A program made the translations under genes and the position numbers. DNA of 64,000 bases. Origin: CAVWDI01 sp963793095. Lineage in GTDB: Bacteria; Chloroflexota; Anaerolineae; Anaerolineales; UBA4823. Below are positions 38,370 to 47,062 of the stretch, piece by piece. The notes beneath the pieces were generated by a model. That model had not been told where the DNA came from and ran no database searches. It worked only from the letters and a program-made list of their open reading frames with translations. Numbering within the stretch: the first letter of the stretch is position 1; each line of letters starts with the position of its first letter. Where the stretch lies: contig CAWBYY010000002.1 of NCBI GenBank assembly GCA_963793095.1, positions 744,001 to 808,000 on the forward strand, in the 5' to 3' direction.

Positions 38370-39650
38370 ATGAAAAAAACCAGCATAGCATCAGCAGCAA
38401 TTGCTATATTCGTAATCTCCCTGATAATAATTTTCGGTCTTTTTTATCTGGTCTCTTCAACCCCATCGGTTGGTGCCCGGGGAGCCGAGCTGTTGAGGAA
38501 CATCCTGGGAGACAGGCCGGTCGCTGCCCTGGAAATGGCATATCTGCAGGTGCAGGATAACATCCACCAAACCAGGTACAATCTGGGACTTGCGGAAGCC
38601 CGGGCTCCGTGGCAGGTTGCTGATTACCAGACCCCAACCCCCATAAAAACCGAACTTCCGGAAACCCCTGTTGCCGATACCGCTGCTGTAATCATCAGGG
38701 CGGATGAGCCTGTTATGCTATCAACGCCGGCTGCCGGGAAGAACCAGGGTGGCAAACAACCTGCAGTTACCCCTCTGCAGCCAACGCCAACAATCCTGCC
38801 TGAACCGACCCAATGGGTTCCCGCTGCAGTTGATGCTCCCGGCTCGCTGGAAGGAGAGGGCATCTGGTCATCCTATATTCAAAACGCCAGCGGGGAAACG
38901 GTCGCTTACCGAACATTCGTACAGCCAGATCCCGATCGTCCTTATTCCATTGTCGCAATTGTCGCATTTGACCTTTCAAAGATAAGATTGAATTTTGTGC
39001 TGGGTTTTGAAGAGCCCTATAATCCGGATGCCCCCAAACGGACCGGGAAGATCCCTGAGGAGCATAAAATACCCGGGATTCTGCTGGCTGCATTCAACGG
39101 CGGTTTTAAAGCTCAGCATGGTGGGTCCGGGGCGATGCAGGACGGTCTGGTTGTACTTCCGCCGCGTGATGAGTTGGGTACAGTGGCAATGTATCAGGAT
39201 GGGTCATTGAAGTTAGGCGAATGGGGCACTGAGATTGACCAGACCGCTGATATGGATGCCTGGAGACAGAACGGCCCGCTGGTTGTTCAGGACGGTCAGA
39301 TCAATCCCAGGATTTACAACAATGATCCCAGGGATTGGGGCTACACCGTGGATGATGTCTCGCCTACTTTGCGGTCTGCTCTCGGGATTTCTGAAGACCA
39401 GGGCACTCTCTATTTTGTGGCTGGCCCGAAATTAACCATGGAGGCGCTTGCCAGCAGTATGCTGGAAGCCGGGGTGTGGGACGGCATCCAGCTGGATATC
39501 AATAATTACTGGGTCCATTTTGTTGTATATCCGCCGGTACTGAATGAACTCCAGCCTGAACCCCTTCTGCCGGAGTTAATGATCGAGAATCTTGACCGTT
39601 ACCTTTATGCTTTCGGTCGAGATTATTTTTATGTCACCCCGCGCGATTAG
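38370..39650 (+). CDS. Phosphodiester glycosidase family protein (NAGPA/DUF2233), membrane anchored
   Basis: The ATG at 38370 starts a 426-residue protein with an N-terminal membrane anchor (IASAAIAIFVISLIIIFGLF). A Thr/Pro linker follows, and the last 260 residues match the phosphodiester glycosidase domain also found in the mammalian uncovering enzyme: AAFNGGFKAQHGGSGAMQDG, RQNGPLVVQDG, RSALGISEDQGTLYFVAG and QLDINNYWVHF. In bacteria this family trims exopolysaccharide or spore-coat sugars. It would act outside the membrane. An upstream TTG at 38355 is less likely. Confidence 0.85.
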   Translation: MKKTSIASAAIAIFVISLIIIFGLFYLVSSTPSVGARGAELLRNILGDRPVAALEMAYLQVQDNIHQTRYNLGLAEARAPWQVADYQTPTPIKTELPETPVADTAAVIIRADEPVMLSTPAAGKNQGGKQPAVTPLQPTPTILPEPTQWVPAAVDAPGSLEGEGIWSSYIQNASGETVAYRTFVQPDPDRPYSIVAIVAFDLSKIRLNFVLGFEEPYNPDAPKRTGKIPEEHKIPGILLAAFNGGFKAQHGGSGAMQDGLVVLPPRDELGTVAMYQDGSLKLGEWGTEIDQTADMDAWRQNGPLVVQDGQINPRIYNNDPRDWGYTVDDVSPTLRSALGISEDQGTLYFVAGPKLTMEALASSMLEAGVWDGIQLDINNYWVHFVVYPPVLNELQPEPLLPELMIENLDRYLYAFGRDYFYVTPRD

Positions 39651-39671
39651 GGGATTGAACTCTTTCCTGAC

Positions 39672-41210
39672 CTATTCCAAACTCCCGACAATCTTCTCCA
39701 CTTCTTCCAGTATCAAAGCGGATTTGACAAGTTCTTTCATTTTGTTGTGATCCGGGTAGAGAGGCCGGTCTTCATCCAGATGTTCCACGTGGTCCCGGAC
39801 TACCCGGTGGGCTGTTTCCACTCCCAGACCTGGTTTAAGTGGATGGTCAGCTTTCATTCGAAAATCAAGTGCCTGTGCGGCGGCCATAAACTCAATCCCA
39901 AGGATGCCGTAAGCATTGTCCAGGATCTGTCCGTTTTTGATTGCGGTGTTCATTCCCATCGATACAAAATCCTCCTGGTCTGCTGCAGCTGGTATTGACC
40001 CGATTGAAGCTGGCATGGATAGGATGCGCTGTTCAACGATTAAAGTGTCCGCTGTATACTGGCTCAGCATCATGCCGGAGAACATCCCGGCACCCCTGGT
40101 TAGAAATGCCGGCAGACCAACGCTTAATGCAGGATTTGTCAGCCGGTTGAGCCGCCGTTCGGAAAGTACGCTGACCATAGTGATCGCCGCTCCTACCATG
40201 TCCATCGGTAGTGAGACTGGCGTCCCCTGGAAGTTAGCTCCGGTCAGCGTCAGGTTATATTCTGGAAGGAAAAGCGGGTTATCGCCGACACCATTAAGCT
40301 CGATCTCAACCTGGCTTCTCGCAAAAGCCACGGCATCATGGGCTGCGCCGATCACCTGTGGTGAAGAGCGCATTGAATAGGCATCCTGCACTTTTGTTTT
40401 TATTTTCCCCGTGATAAGATCGCTGCCCTGGATGCACTTGTTGATCGCTTTTGCGCTTCGCACCGCGCCGTTGAAACCTCGTTTTTCATGCAGCCTTACA
40501 TCGTAGGGCTTCAAATTCGCAAGCAGTGCTTCGAGGGTCATTGAACAAGCAATTTCAGCCTGTTTTAACCAGCGGTTCATGTCATAAAGCTGGAGAGCGC
40601 TCATAGCGGTCAATAAATTTGACCCGTTTATAACTGAGAGGCCATCCCGCGCCTCCAGACCTGGGATCGTAATGCCGGCTCTTCGAAACGCTTCGGTGCC
40701 TGGAAGGCGTTCTCCTTTGTAGAATGCTTCTCCTTCTCCCAGCATCAACAGCGCGACCTGGGACATGGGCGCCAGGTCGCCGCTGGCGCCGACCGAACCT
40801 TTCTGGCAAACGACCGGCGTTACACCTTTATTAAGCATTTCAACCAGGGTCAGGGTGATATCTGGCCGGCAGCCGGAGTTGCCGTGGGCGTGGACATTAA
40901 TCCGGCCCGCCATTGCTCCCCGGACATATTCTACCGGCGCAGGTTCGCCTATTCCAGCGGCGTGGTTATATACGAGATACTTCTGGAATTCCTTGATCTG
41001 GTCATCGGATAGAACCACCTCCGAAAACTCTCCAATTCCGGTATTAACCCCGTACATGACCTCATGCGCTGTGATCTTTTCTTCAAGCATATGCCGGCAG
41101 GTTATAATCCGCTCGAGCGCTGCGGGGTGAAGCTCTACCCGCTCCTCTTCTCTGGCTATCCTTAAAAATTTTTCTATTGTCAACCCTGAGCCATCAAGTA
41201 CGATGGTCAT
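39672..41210 (-). CDS. hutH: Histidine/aromatic ammonia-lyase (HutH-like)
   Basis: Family members eliminate ammonia from His (or Tyr/Phe) using an MIO cofactor formed from Ala-Ser-Gly; the ASG is in KGSVGASGDLAPMSQ. The substrate loop Tyr and NTGIG (YGVNTGIGEFS), the His in YNHAAGIGEP that favours His or Tyr over Phe, and the C-terminal QED are present. The QED is followed by F (QEDFVSMG) where classical HutH has H. Length, 512, is normal. AAGGAG is 8 nt upstream. No other histidine-degradation gene is near, so it may be a lone deaminase or belong to another pathway. Confidence 0.85.
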   Translation of the reverse strand: MTIVLDGSGLTIEKFLRIAREEERVELHPAALERIITCRHMLEEKITAHEVMYGVNTGIGEFSEVVLSDDQIKEFQKYLVYNHAAGIGEPAPVEYVRGAMAGRINVHAHGNSGCRPDITLTLVEMLNKGVTPVVCQKGSVGASGDLAPMSQVALLMLGEGEAFYKGERLPGTEAFRRAGITIPGLEARDGLSVINGSNLLTAMSALQLYDMNRWLKQAEIACSMTLEALLANLKPYDVRLHEKRGFNGAVRSAKAINKCIQGSDLITGKIKTKVQDAYSMRSSPQVIGAAHDAVAFARSQVEIELNGVGDNPLFLPEYNLTLTGANFQGTPVSLPMDMVGAAITMVSVLSERRLNRLTNPALSVGLPAFLTRGAGMFSGMMLSQYTADTLIVEQRILSMPASIGSIPAAADQEDFVSMGMNTAIKNGQILDNAYGILGIEFMAAAQALDFRMKADHPLKPGLGVETAHRVVRDHVEHLDEDRPLYPDHNKMKELVKSALILEEVEKIVGSLE

Positions 41211-41436
41211 CCGTGTCTCCTTTGTAGTAAGTATTTCCTGATCGGTTCACCAGCTTGGGCTATTAGCTTAATCCATTTTATTTCTTTATACAAGTGAAAA
41301 ATGTATGTTTCAGAACCTGAGATTGGGAGGTTGTCTTTCAATTATTTTTTGGTGGTAATATTGTCCCATTTGGACGTTGGTAGGAAACCCACCAGAAAAT
41401 GTTTAATACAGACAGGTAAAGCGCAGGAATGCTGAG

Positions 41437-42417
41437 TTGAGCAATCAGGGGCGCAATAATATTTCCCGGGGATATCTAATCTGCTTTACAGCGACCGCTT
41501 TGTGGTCAACCACGGCGATTATTATCCGCTATCTTATTCAAGCCTATCAGATGCCGCCGCTGCTGCTTGCATTCTGGCGCGATTCGATTGTCTTCTTATC
41601 CCTGTTTCTGGTGTTTAGCCTGTTCAACCGGGATCGATTAAGAATTTCGAAAGGACATTTTCCATTTTTTGTGCTTTATGGATTTGTCCTGGCCACATTC
41701 AACGCGGTCTGGACAGTCTCGGTCGCATTGAACGGGGCTGCAGTATCGACTGTGCTGGCTTACAGTTCTCCGGCTTTTACTGCACTGCTGGCTCGCTGGA
41801 TATTTTATGAAAAGCTCAATTCTGTCAAAATTATGGCGATATTTTTGAGTGTTTTTGGATGTTTCCTGATCGCAGGCGCATATAATCCTGCTGAATGGAG
41901 GCTCAACCCATTAGGGTTGACCACCGGTCTGGTATCAGGGTTGTTATTTGCAGTATATAACCTGATGGGTAAATCTTCCTCGAGGCGTTCAATTAACCCC
42001 TGGACAGCGATGTTATACTCCTTTGGTTTTGCTGCAGTTTTCCTGTTTTTTTATGTGCTTTTACCGGTTCCCTGGCCAGAAGGGATCTCAACAGCCAATT
42101 TTTTCTGGCTTGATGGGGAGTGGGCAGGCTGGCTGGTTTTGACTTTCCTGGCGGTGGGACCGACGTTGGGTGGGTACGGCCTGTACACAGTCAGTCTGAC
42201 ATATCTTCAGGCAAGTGTGGCAAGCCTGATAGCGACTCTGGAACCTGTTCTGACTGCCCTGCTTGCTTACACCCTGCTAGGGGAACGGTTTTCTCCAATT
42301 CAGGTCGCAGGAGGTGTGATGATATCACTGGGAGTGGTGGTGTTGCGCTTCGGAGAAAACAATTCCAGGCAACTAATAAAAAAGCTGTTTCTGACCAGAC
42401 ATAGAGAAAGTGAATAG
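41437..42417 (+). CDS. EamA-family drug/metabolite transporter
   Basis: A 326-residue membrane protein with ten hydrophobic segments in two homologous EamA halves (first half ending VFGCFLIAGAYNP, second ending LLGERFSPIQVAGGVMISLGVVVLRF). The start is TTG at 41437 with AGGA about 10 nt upstream. The family exports amino acids, nucleotides or other metabolites; the substrate is unknown here. It stands alone, divergent from the ammonia-lyase gene with 226 nt in between. Confidence 0.88.
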   Translation: MSNQGRNNISRGYLICFTATALWSTTAIIIRYLIQAYQMPPLLLAFWRDSIVFLSLFLVFSLFNRDRLRISKGHFPFFVLYGFVLATFNAVWTVSVALNGAAVSTVLAYSSPAFTALLARWIFYEKLNSVKIMAIFLSVFGCFLIAGAYNPAEWRLNPLGLTTGLVSGLLFAVYNLMGKSSSRRSINPWTAMLYSFGFAAVFLFFYVLLPVPWPEGISTANFFWLDGEWAGWLVLTFLAVGPTLGGYGLYTVSLTYLQASVASLIATLEPVLTALLAYTLLGERFSPIQVAGGVMISLGVVVLRFGENNSRQLIKKLFLTRHRESE

Positions 42418-42525
42418 ATGATGGGAATGTTAATGATTATATAACTTTCAGGTGGTATATTTTATTGAATCAGTTTTTTACAAGTCGAGACTGATAAAAA
42501 GAACAAAAAATTCGAATCTTGGATT

Positions 42526-43542
42526 ATGGAATACAAAGACTATTACAAAATTCTGGGAGTGGATAAAAAAGCGAGTGCGGATGAGATTAAGAAGGCCTAC
42601 CGCAAACTGGCTCGCAAATATCACCCGGATGTGAACCCGGGAGACAAGGCTGCGGAAGAAACGTTTAAAGAGATAAACGAGTCTTACGAGGTCTTGTCGG
42701 ACGAACAAAAGCGCCAGAAATACGATCAGTTTGGATCGCAGTGGCAGCAGTATACCCGCGCTGGCGGCAGGCCAGAAGATTTTGATTGGTCAGCTTGGTC
42801 ATCTCAGCCAGGGGGCCGAACTTATACCCACACCGTATCTCCCGAGGAATTTGAGCAGATGTTTGGCGGGGGATTTGGCGGTTTCTCAGACTTTTTTGAG
42901 ATGCTTTTCGGCGGAATAGGTCGGGCCCGTTCCAGCGGCTCGCGTGGTTTTGGCACTGGCAGGGAAGGCACCCAAACTTCCGGTTATGATGATATTTTCC
43001 GGGGTAATTTCAGCGCTGGGGCAAACCGTGGCCGTGACAGCGAACATAAGATCCAGATAACACTTGAAGAAGCCTTTTCTGGGTCGACCCGCGTCCTTCA
43101 ATGGGAGGGTGGCAGGAAGATTGAAGCCAAGATTCCCCCGGGTGTAAAAACCGGATCCCGGATAAGACTGCGTGGCCAGGGTGAAAAAGGCACAGGCAGC
43201 GGAGGCGCTGGAGATCTCTTTTTGCGGGTCGAAGTTTTACCCCACAATAATTTCCAGCGCGAAGGCAACAACCTGCGTGTGAACGTCCCCGTTGACCTGT
43301 ACACGTTGCTCCTGGGTGGTGAAGTGGAGGTGCGCTCGCTGGATAAGACCGTTAAACTTACTATCCCACCTGGGACAGCAAACGGAAAGGTTTTCAGGTT
43401 AAGCAGTCTCGGGATGCCAAAACTTTCTAACCCCCAGAACCGCGGAAATTTACTGGCAAAAGTTGAAGTCCAGCTTCCGCAGCATCTGAATGAAGAAGAA
43501 AAAAAACTGTTCAGGCAGTTGAAAGAGCTACGGCATAGTTAA
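42526..43542 (+). CDS. CbpA-like DnaJ co-chaperone without zinc finger
   Basis: The 338-residue protein has a J domain at residues 3-70 with the HPD motif in YHPDVNPGDK, a Gly/Phe-rich linker, and two DnaJ C-terminal substrate-binding domains (ITLEEAFSGSTRVLQWEGGRKIEAKIPPGVKTGSRIRLRGQG and LYTLLLGGEVEVRSLDKTVKLTIPPGT). There are no CxxCxGxG repeats, so it belongs to type B/CbpA rather than DnaJ. It would stimulate DnaK. It is convergent with the PolB operon, ending 8 nt from the polymerase stop. Confidence 0.93.
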   Translation: MEYKDYYKILGVDKKASADEIKKAYRKLARKYHPDVNPGDKAAEETFKEINESYEVLSDEQKRQKYDQFGSQWQQYTRAGGRPEDFDWSAWSSQPGGRTYTHTVSPEEFEQMFGGGFGGFSDFFEMLFGGIGRARSSGSRGFGTGREGTQTSGYDDIFRGNFSAGANRGRDSEHKIQITLEEAFSGSTRVLQWEGGRKIEAKIPPGVKTGSRIRLRGQGEKGTGSGGAGDLFLRVEVLPHNNFQREGNNLRVNVPVDLYTLLLGGEVEVRSLDKTVKLTIPPGTANGKVFRLSSLGMPKLSNPQNRGNLLAKVEVQLPQHLNEEEKKLFRQLKELRHS

Positions 43543-43550
43543 GCCGATCG

Positions 43551-45953
43551 TCAATCTCCTGCCAGCTGAACATTTTTATAATTCCCCGGTGAGCTGGTTT
43601 CTCCCTCACAACCTATCCTTTTAAAGAGTGAGCCGTCCTCTTCACCGGACGCGAATGAGTCACGGGCGTAAACGCCTGGTCCCCCGGAAGTGAACAGGCT
43701 GGAAGCGACGGTCTGGGTATGCCCAAACAGCCGTTCCTCCAGTTTTGTCCTGCCTATCCCGAACGGCTCCAGGACGGAGACAGCCGCCCGCAGGAGCAGT
43801 TCCCTGTAGTAGCCAAAATTCAGGGCGGAAGAGTCCGGAGGCTCGGGCAGATCCCAGGCATACACTCCTGGCTCGCCGAGCGTGTACAGAAAATGTACTT
43901 TTTGCCCGGCTCGCAGTGTTTTTCCGATTGCCTGCAGCTGGGCGGCGGCGCGTGCTGGTGGAGAGGGTACCCGGTACTCATCCAGCTCGCGGCTCAGTTT
44001 CTGGCTGACTATCAGCTCCCTGACCGGCACCCCCCCGGAGCGCAAAAGCCCCAGTTTCCGGCGCAGCAGCCTGAAGACACGCTCCAGGCCGGCATCCTCT
44101 CCTGCGGTCCCGGCTGAGGCAAGCAATCGCAGGATTTCCAACTGCGTTTTTACGATAAAGGGGGGCGAGTCGCGCCGGCGGGCTTCAATGCCGCGCACCT
44201 TGATCGAACCGTCCTGGAAAACCCCGAAGTAGCGGTTGGCGACCGGGACACGCCCATCCAGGCGGGAAGGCAGGAAAGCCACCCAACGGTAGATCCCGTC
44301 CAGCGCTATCGGGAGCCCGGTTCGTTCCGCGATCGCCTCCAGCAGGGGCTGCAGGTCTTCAACGGTCCGGGCTCCCGGTTTTTTAACCCACATCCCGTCT
44401 ACGTACATATGCAGCACGCTGAAACCAAGCTCCTCAGCTGCCTCTTTGGCTCTCAACAATGCCTCCCGGCTGTATGCGGTGACCGCTTCATGGGCTTCGA
44501 TGCGCCCGAATCGGGCGTTTTTATACCCAAGATATCCAAAACAGGTCACCAGCAGCCATTTCTGGGCGGAAGAGCGGGCCTCGTATGACTTGCAGCGCGG
44601 GTTCCAGCGCGGCGTGGAGGCCAGCCTGTTCTTGAATGCCAGCCGTTTCCCGAGCAGGGGGGCCAGCGTGCGCGGCACCAGACCGGGTTCGTCCCCCCTG
44701 TGGGGAGTCTCGATCCGCTCAAGCTCTCCCGGGTTCGGCTTTCGGGCCCCGGCTGTCTCGGGGGAAATATTGAAATGGACCATGATGCCGGGATACATGG
44801 AGATAAAATCGATCCCGGCGACATCATGATGCAGCCCGGTGATGGGCTGGTAGACCAGCCCTCCCTGGTCGGCGGCAAACATCTCCAGGGCTGTTTTCGG
44901 GCGCTCAGCCTGCTGCTTGTGCCAGGGTACCAGCACCCCCATGCGCAGCGCGGTGAGTATCTGCATCGATGAGATCGCTGTTCCGGGGGAGACCCGCGCC
45001 GCGGTTTGCAGCGGCAGGGATGAGACGCGCGCCACCTCCAGGGAACCCTCCAGTTCGTAGTCGTCCCACAGCATTACATTGCGGCCGTCAAGGTGCCAGC
45101 GGCCGAACAGGTGCACCTGCTGGCCGCGGTAGATCACCTGGCCGTAGGAAAAGTAGGTGCGCTCAGGACGGTGCGCTGCGCTGCAGCCCGGATCGCGGTT
45201 AAGCGGCAGGGGAATTCCGCCTCGCCGCGAACAATCAAGCAGGTGCGGCAGAAGCCAGGTATCGCCCCAGGAGGTCAGGATAAGGTCAGGATCGTGGTGC
45301 AGCAAAATGGCGCGCAGGTTGATAAGCATTGGGCGCTCCGGTTTCAGAGCGAGCCGGTAATCGTAACGCTCGAAGTTGGCCAGCAGAAAACTGGGCTGCG
45401 ACCGGGCCGGGTCGCTGTCCGGCCTCATGCGCAGGATCCGCAGCGGCGGCGCAGGCGCATCCAGCTCCCAGGGGGAATCAAGCGTTTCAATCTCCTGGAT
45501 CCAGTTCCTTTGATCAGCCACAATCCGGCAGCGCGCCAGGGGGAAGGTATTATATACAGCCGCGTGGCGCAGGGCAAGCTGGATGTCGGAATCATAGTAG
45601 GTCAGGTCCGGGAAGTCTCGCGCAATCCTGTGGAACAGGCGCGGCTGTTCTGCCGGCTGGTTTACCCGGATGGAGAGCAGGGTTAACGGCTCCCTGTGAA
45701 ACAGCTCCCGCCGCCTGGCGCGCCCGAGTTCCAACTCGTGGGGCAGGTTTTGCAGGCGCCGCCACAGCAGGCGCAGGCGCGGGGCTGGGCCATCCGCATA
45801 GAAGGTCACCGGGAAGCGCTGGCGCAGGCGGTAGCGCACCCCGTCCTCCCCCAGGAACCAGATCACAATCCCGTTGTGCTGGTGGGCGTAAATGTCCAGG
45901 AACCAGCCGGTGCGTTCAGTTTTGTGGTTACCGGCAGCAGGCGTGTCAGCCAT
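43551..45953 (-). CDS. PolB2-like B-family DNA polymerase with degenerate catalytic motifs
   Basis: An 800-residue B-family polymerase. Motif A is D382-FISMYPGIM, close to the usual DxxSLYPSII. Motif B is QKWLLVTCFGYLGYKNARFG (F472-G-Y), which lacks the usual NS. Motif C is Y-V-D519-G-M-W in place of YGDTDS, so the second metal-binding Asp is Met. The exonuclease domain is also altered: no DIE at motif I (LRILRMRPDSD), and TSWGDTW in place of GYNxxxFD at motif II. It is therefore like the apparently inactivated PolB2 family known from archaea, of which bacterial homologues exist. It is the last gene of a compact three-gene operon with a GGGAG site 5 nt before its ATG, and is GC-richer than its surroundings. 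It may act in damage tolerance. Confidence 0.82.
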   Translation of the reverse strand: MADTPAAGNHKTERTGWFLDIYAHQHNGIVIWFLGEDGVRYRLRQRFPVTFYADGPAPRLRLLWRRLQNLPHELELGRARRRELFHREPLTLLSIRVNQPAEQPRLFHRIARDFPDLTYYDSDIQLALRHAAVYNTFPLARCRIVADQRNWIQEIETLDSPWELDAPAPPLRILRMRPDSDPARSQPSFLLANFERYDYRLALKPERPMLINLRAILLHHDPDLILTSWGDTWLLPHLLDCSRRGGIPLPLNRDPGCSAAHRPERTYFSYGQVIYRGQQVHLFGRWHLDGRNVMLWDDYELEGSLEVARVSSLPLQTAARVSPGTAISSMQILTALRMGVLVPWHKQQAERPKTALEMFAADQGGLVYQPITGLHHDVAGIDFISMYPGIMVHFNISPETAGARKPNPGELERIETPHRGDEPGLVPRTLAPLLGKRLAFKNRLASTPRWNPRCKSYEARSSAQKWLLVTCFGYLGYKNARFGRIEAHEAVTAYSREALLRAKEAAEELGFSVLHMYVDGMWVKKPGARTVEDLQPLLEAIAERTGLPIALDGIYRWVAFLPSRLDGRVPVANRYFGVFQDGSIKVRGIEARRRDSPPFIVKTQLEILRLLASAGTAGEDAGLERVFRLLRRKLGLLRSGGVPVRELIVSQKLSRELDEYRVPSPPARAAAQLQAIGKTLRAGQKVHFLYTLGEPGVYAWDLPEPPDSSALNFGYYRELLLRAAVSVLEPFGIGRTKLEERLFGHTQTVASSLFTSGGPGVYARDSFASGEEDGSLFKRIGCEGETSSPGNYKNVQLAGD

Positions 45954-45959
45954 CTCCCG

Positions 45960-46235
45960 TCAGCTGCCCGTGTTTCTGCGCTCAGCCATTATGTCCTCAA
46001 GCATGCTGCGCAGCTGGAGCACCTGCTTGTGCTCCTCAATCAGCATGGCAAGCAGGAAACTTTCGAAAGGCAGCGAGTGGGCAGCGTACGCCGCGGCGGA
46101 AAGGTGCTGGCGCGCCGAAGCGAACAGGTCGTCCAGAACCAGCTGGTCGCTGCGCCGCAGGGCCCGGCGGAAGCGGTTGAAAGATTCCTGCTCCTGCAGG
46201 AATGCCATGGTTATTGAAGGCAGTGTGCGTCCCAT
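45960..46235 (-). CDS. Small all-helical protein in the PolB2-like operon
   Basis: The ATG at 46233-46235 has GGAG 6 nt upstream and gives 91 residues. The sequence is strongly helical and charged: LQEQESFNRFRRALRRSDQ, then LDDLFASARQHLSAAAYAAH, then ESFLLAMLIEEHKQVLQLRSML. This suggests a two- or three-helix bundle that could be an adaptor between its two neighbours. It starts 7 nt after the stop of the upstream gene and ends 6 nt before the polymerase start. I did not recognise a family. Confidence 0.7.
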   Translation of the reverse strand: MGRTLPSITMAFLQEQESFNRFRRALRRSDQLVLDDLFASARQHLSAAAYAAHSLPFESFLLAMLIEEHKQVLQLRSMLEDIMAERRNTGS

Positions 46236-46242
46236 ACGTCTC

Positions 46243-46830
46243 CTAAGCCAGCAGGGGCATTTGCCCTGAATCCTGTGGCTGGTGGAAGACAAACTGGTCA
46301 GCCACGTCCTGGATGATCTCAAGGATACCGCTCGGGTCTGTGCGGGGCGGGCGCGGCGGCCGGACGCTGACCGCGACAGTCGCAAACTGGCTCAGGCTGC
46401 GCAGGTGGCCGGCGCATTTGTGCGCCAGCCGGCGGCGCTCTTCCAGGTTTACACTCTCATCGTAAAACGTATCCAGCAGGTCGATGACCAGCGTTGGGGT
46501 TGAGCGGCGAGGTGTGTTCTCAAGCAGGGAGAGCACCTGGTGGCAGGTAAAAGCGCGCGCCACACGGATGCGGCTCAGAGCTTGGGTCTGGTCGAGCGTG
46601 CCGGCCCGGCGCAGCTCGCGCGCCACAGTATATGCATTGAAGCGATTGCCGCCGTCAAGGACGCGCAGCGGCCCGCGCTGGGCCAGCCGGGCAGCCAGCG
46701 AAAGCATGTACTGGCTCACTGCATGCGGGCCGGCGATCACCAGCAGTTCCTGTTTCCCAGGGCGCAGGGGCGCGATTTCGAGCTCAGTTGCCTGTTTGGG
46801 TGTGGGCGCCGGTGCAAAAGGGTTATCCAT
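46243..46830 (-). CDS. RecA-fold protein with degenerate P-loop in the PolB2-like operon
   Basis: About 195 residues, starting at the ATG of MDNPFAPAPTPK (an earlier ATG at 46848 would add six). The strand-helix order resembles RecA/RadA/ImuA proteins: ELLVIAGPHAVSQYMLSLAARLAQRGPLRVLD, then AREL, then RIRVARAFTCHQVLSLLE, then a Walker-B-like TLVIDLLDTFYD and a final AVSVRPP strand. The P-loop position reads GPHAVSQY with no GKT/S, so ATP binding may be lost. It heads the operon with a helical protein and a B-family polymerase, and could be the DNA- or polymerase-recruiting part. Function is inferred only from fold pattern and context. Confidence 0.6.
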   Translation of the reverse strand: MDNPFAPAPTPKQATELEIAPLRPGKQELLVIAGPHAVSQYMLSLAARLAQRGPLRVLDGGNRFNAYTVARELRRAGTLDQTQALSRIRVARAFTCHQVLSLLENTPRRSTPTLVIDLLDTFYDESVNLEERRRLAHKCAGHLRSLSQFATVAVSVRPPRPPRTDPSGILEIIQDVADQFVFHQPQDSGQMPLLA

Positions 46831-47009
46831 GAGCCCAGAATAACGCATACCTGCCGCGCCTGCAATTACCCGATGGGTGAGAGCAGGGGTCAGAAGCGGG
46901 TTAGCGAAACAGGTGTCCCATGGGTGGGGGAGTGTGCTGCAAAGAGCCCAACTGTTGGCGGTTGGATATTTGAATTTTTGGTGGATGGGTATATTTTGCC
47001 AGTCAGGGG

Positions 47010-47015
47010 TATAAT
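47010..47015 (+). promoter_or_regulatory. -10 box upstream of the SIS gene
   Basis: A perfect TATAAT at 47010-47015 lies 47 nt before the SIS ATG. No good -35 box stands 16-18 nt upstream. Confidence 0.35.
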
Positions 47016-47062
47016 CCCGGAGGTGGTTGGGAAGTTTTGCGTGGCCTATGAGAAGGAATCAG

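Noticed and set aside
43719..46217. Several long plus-strand frames opposite the polymerase operon
   Set aside because: The region is GC-rich, so stops are rare on both strands. Only the minus strand shows family motifs, close gene spacing and ribosome sites.
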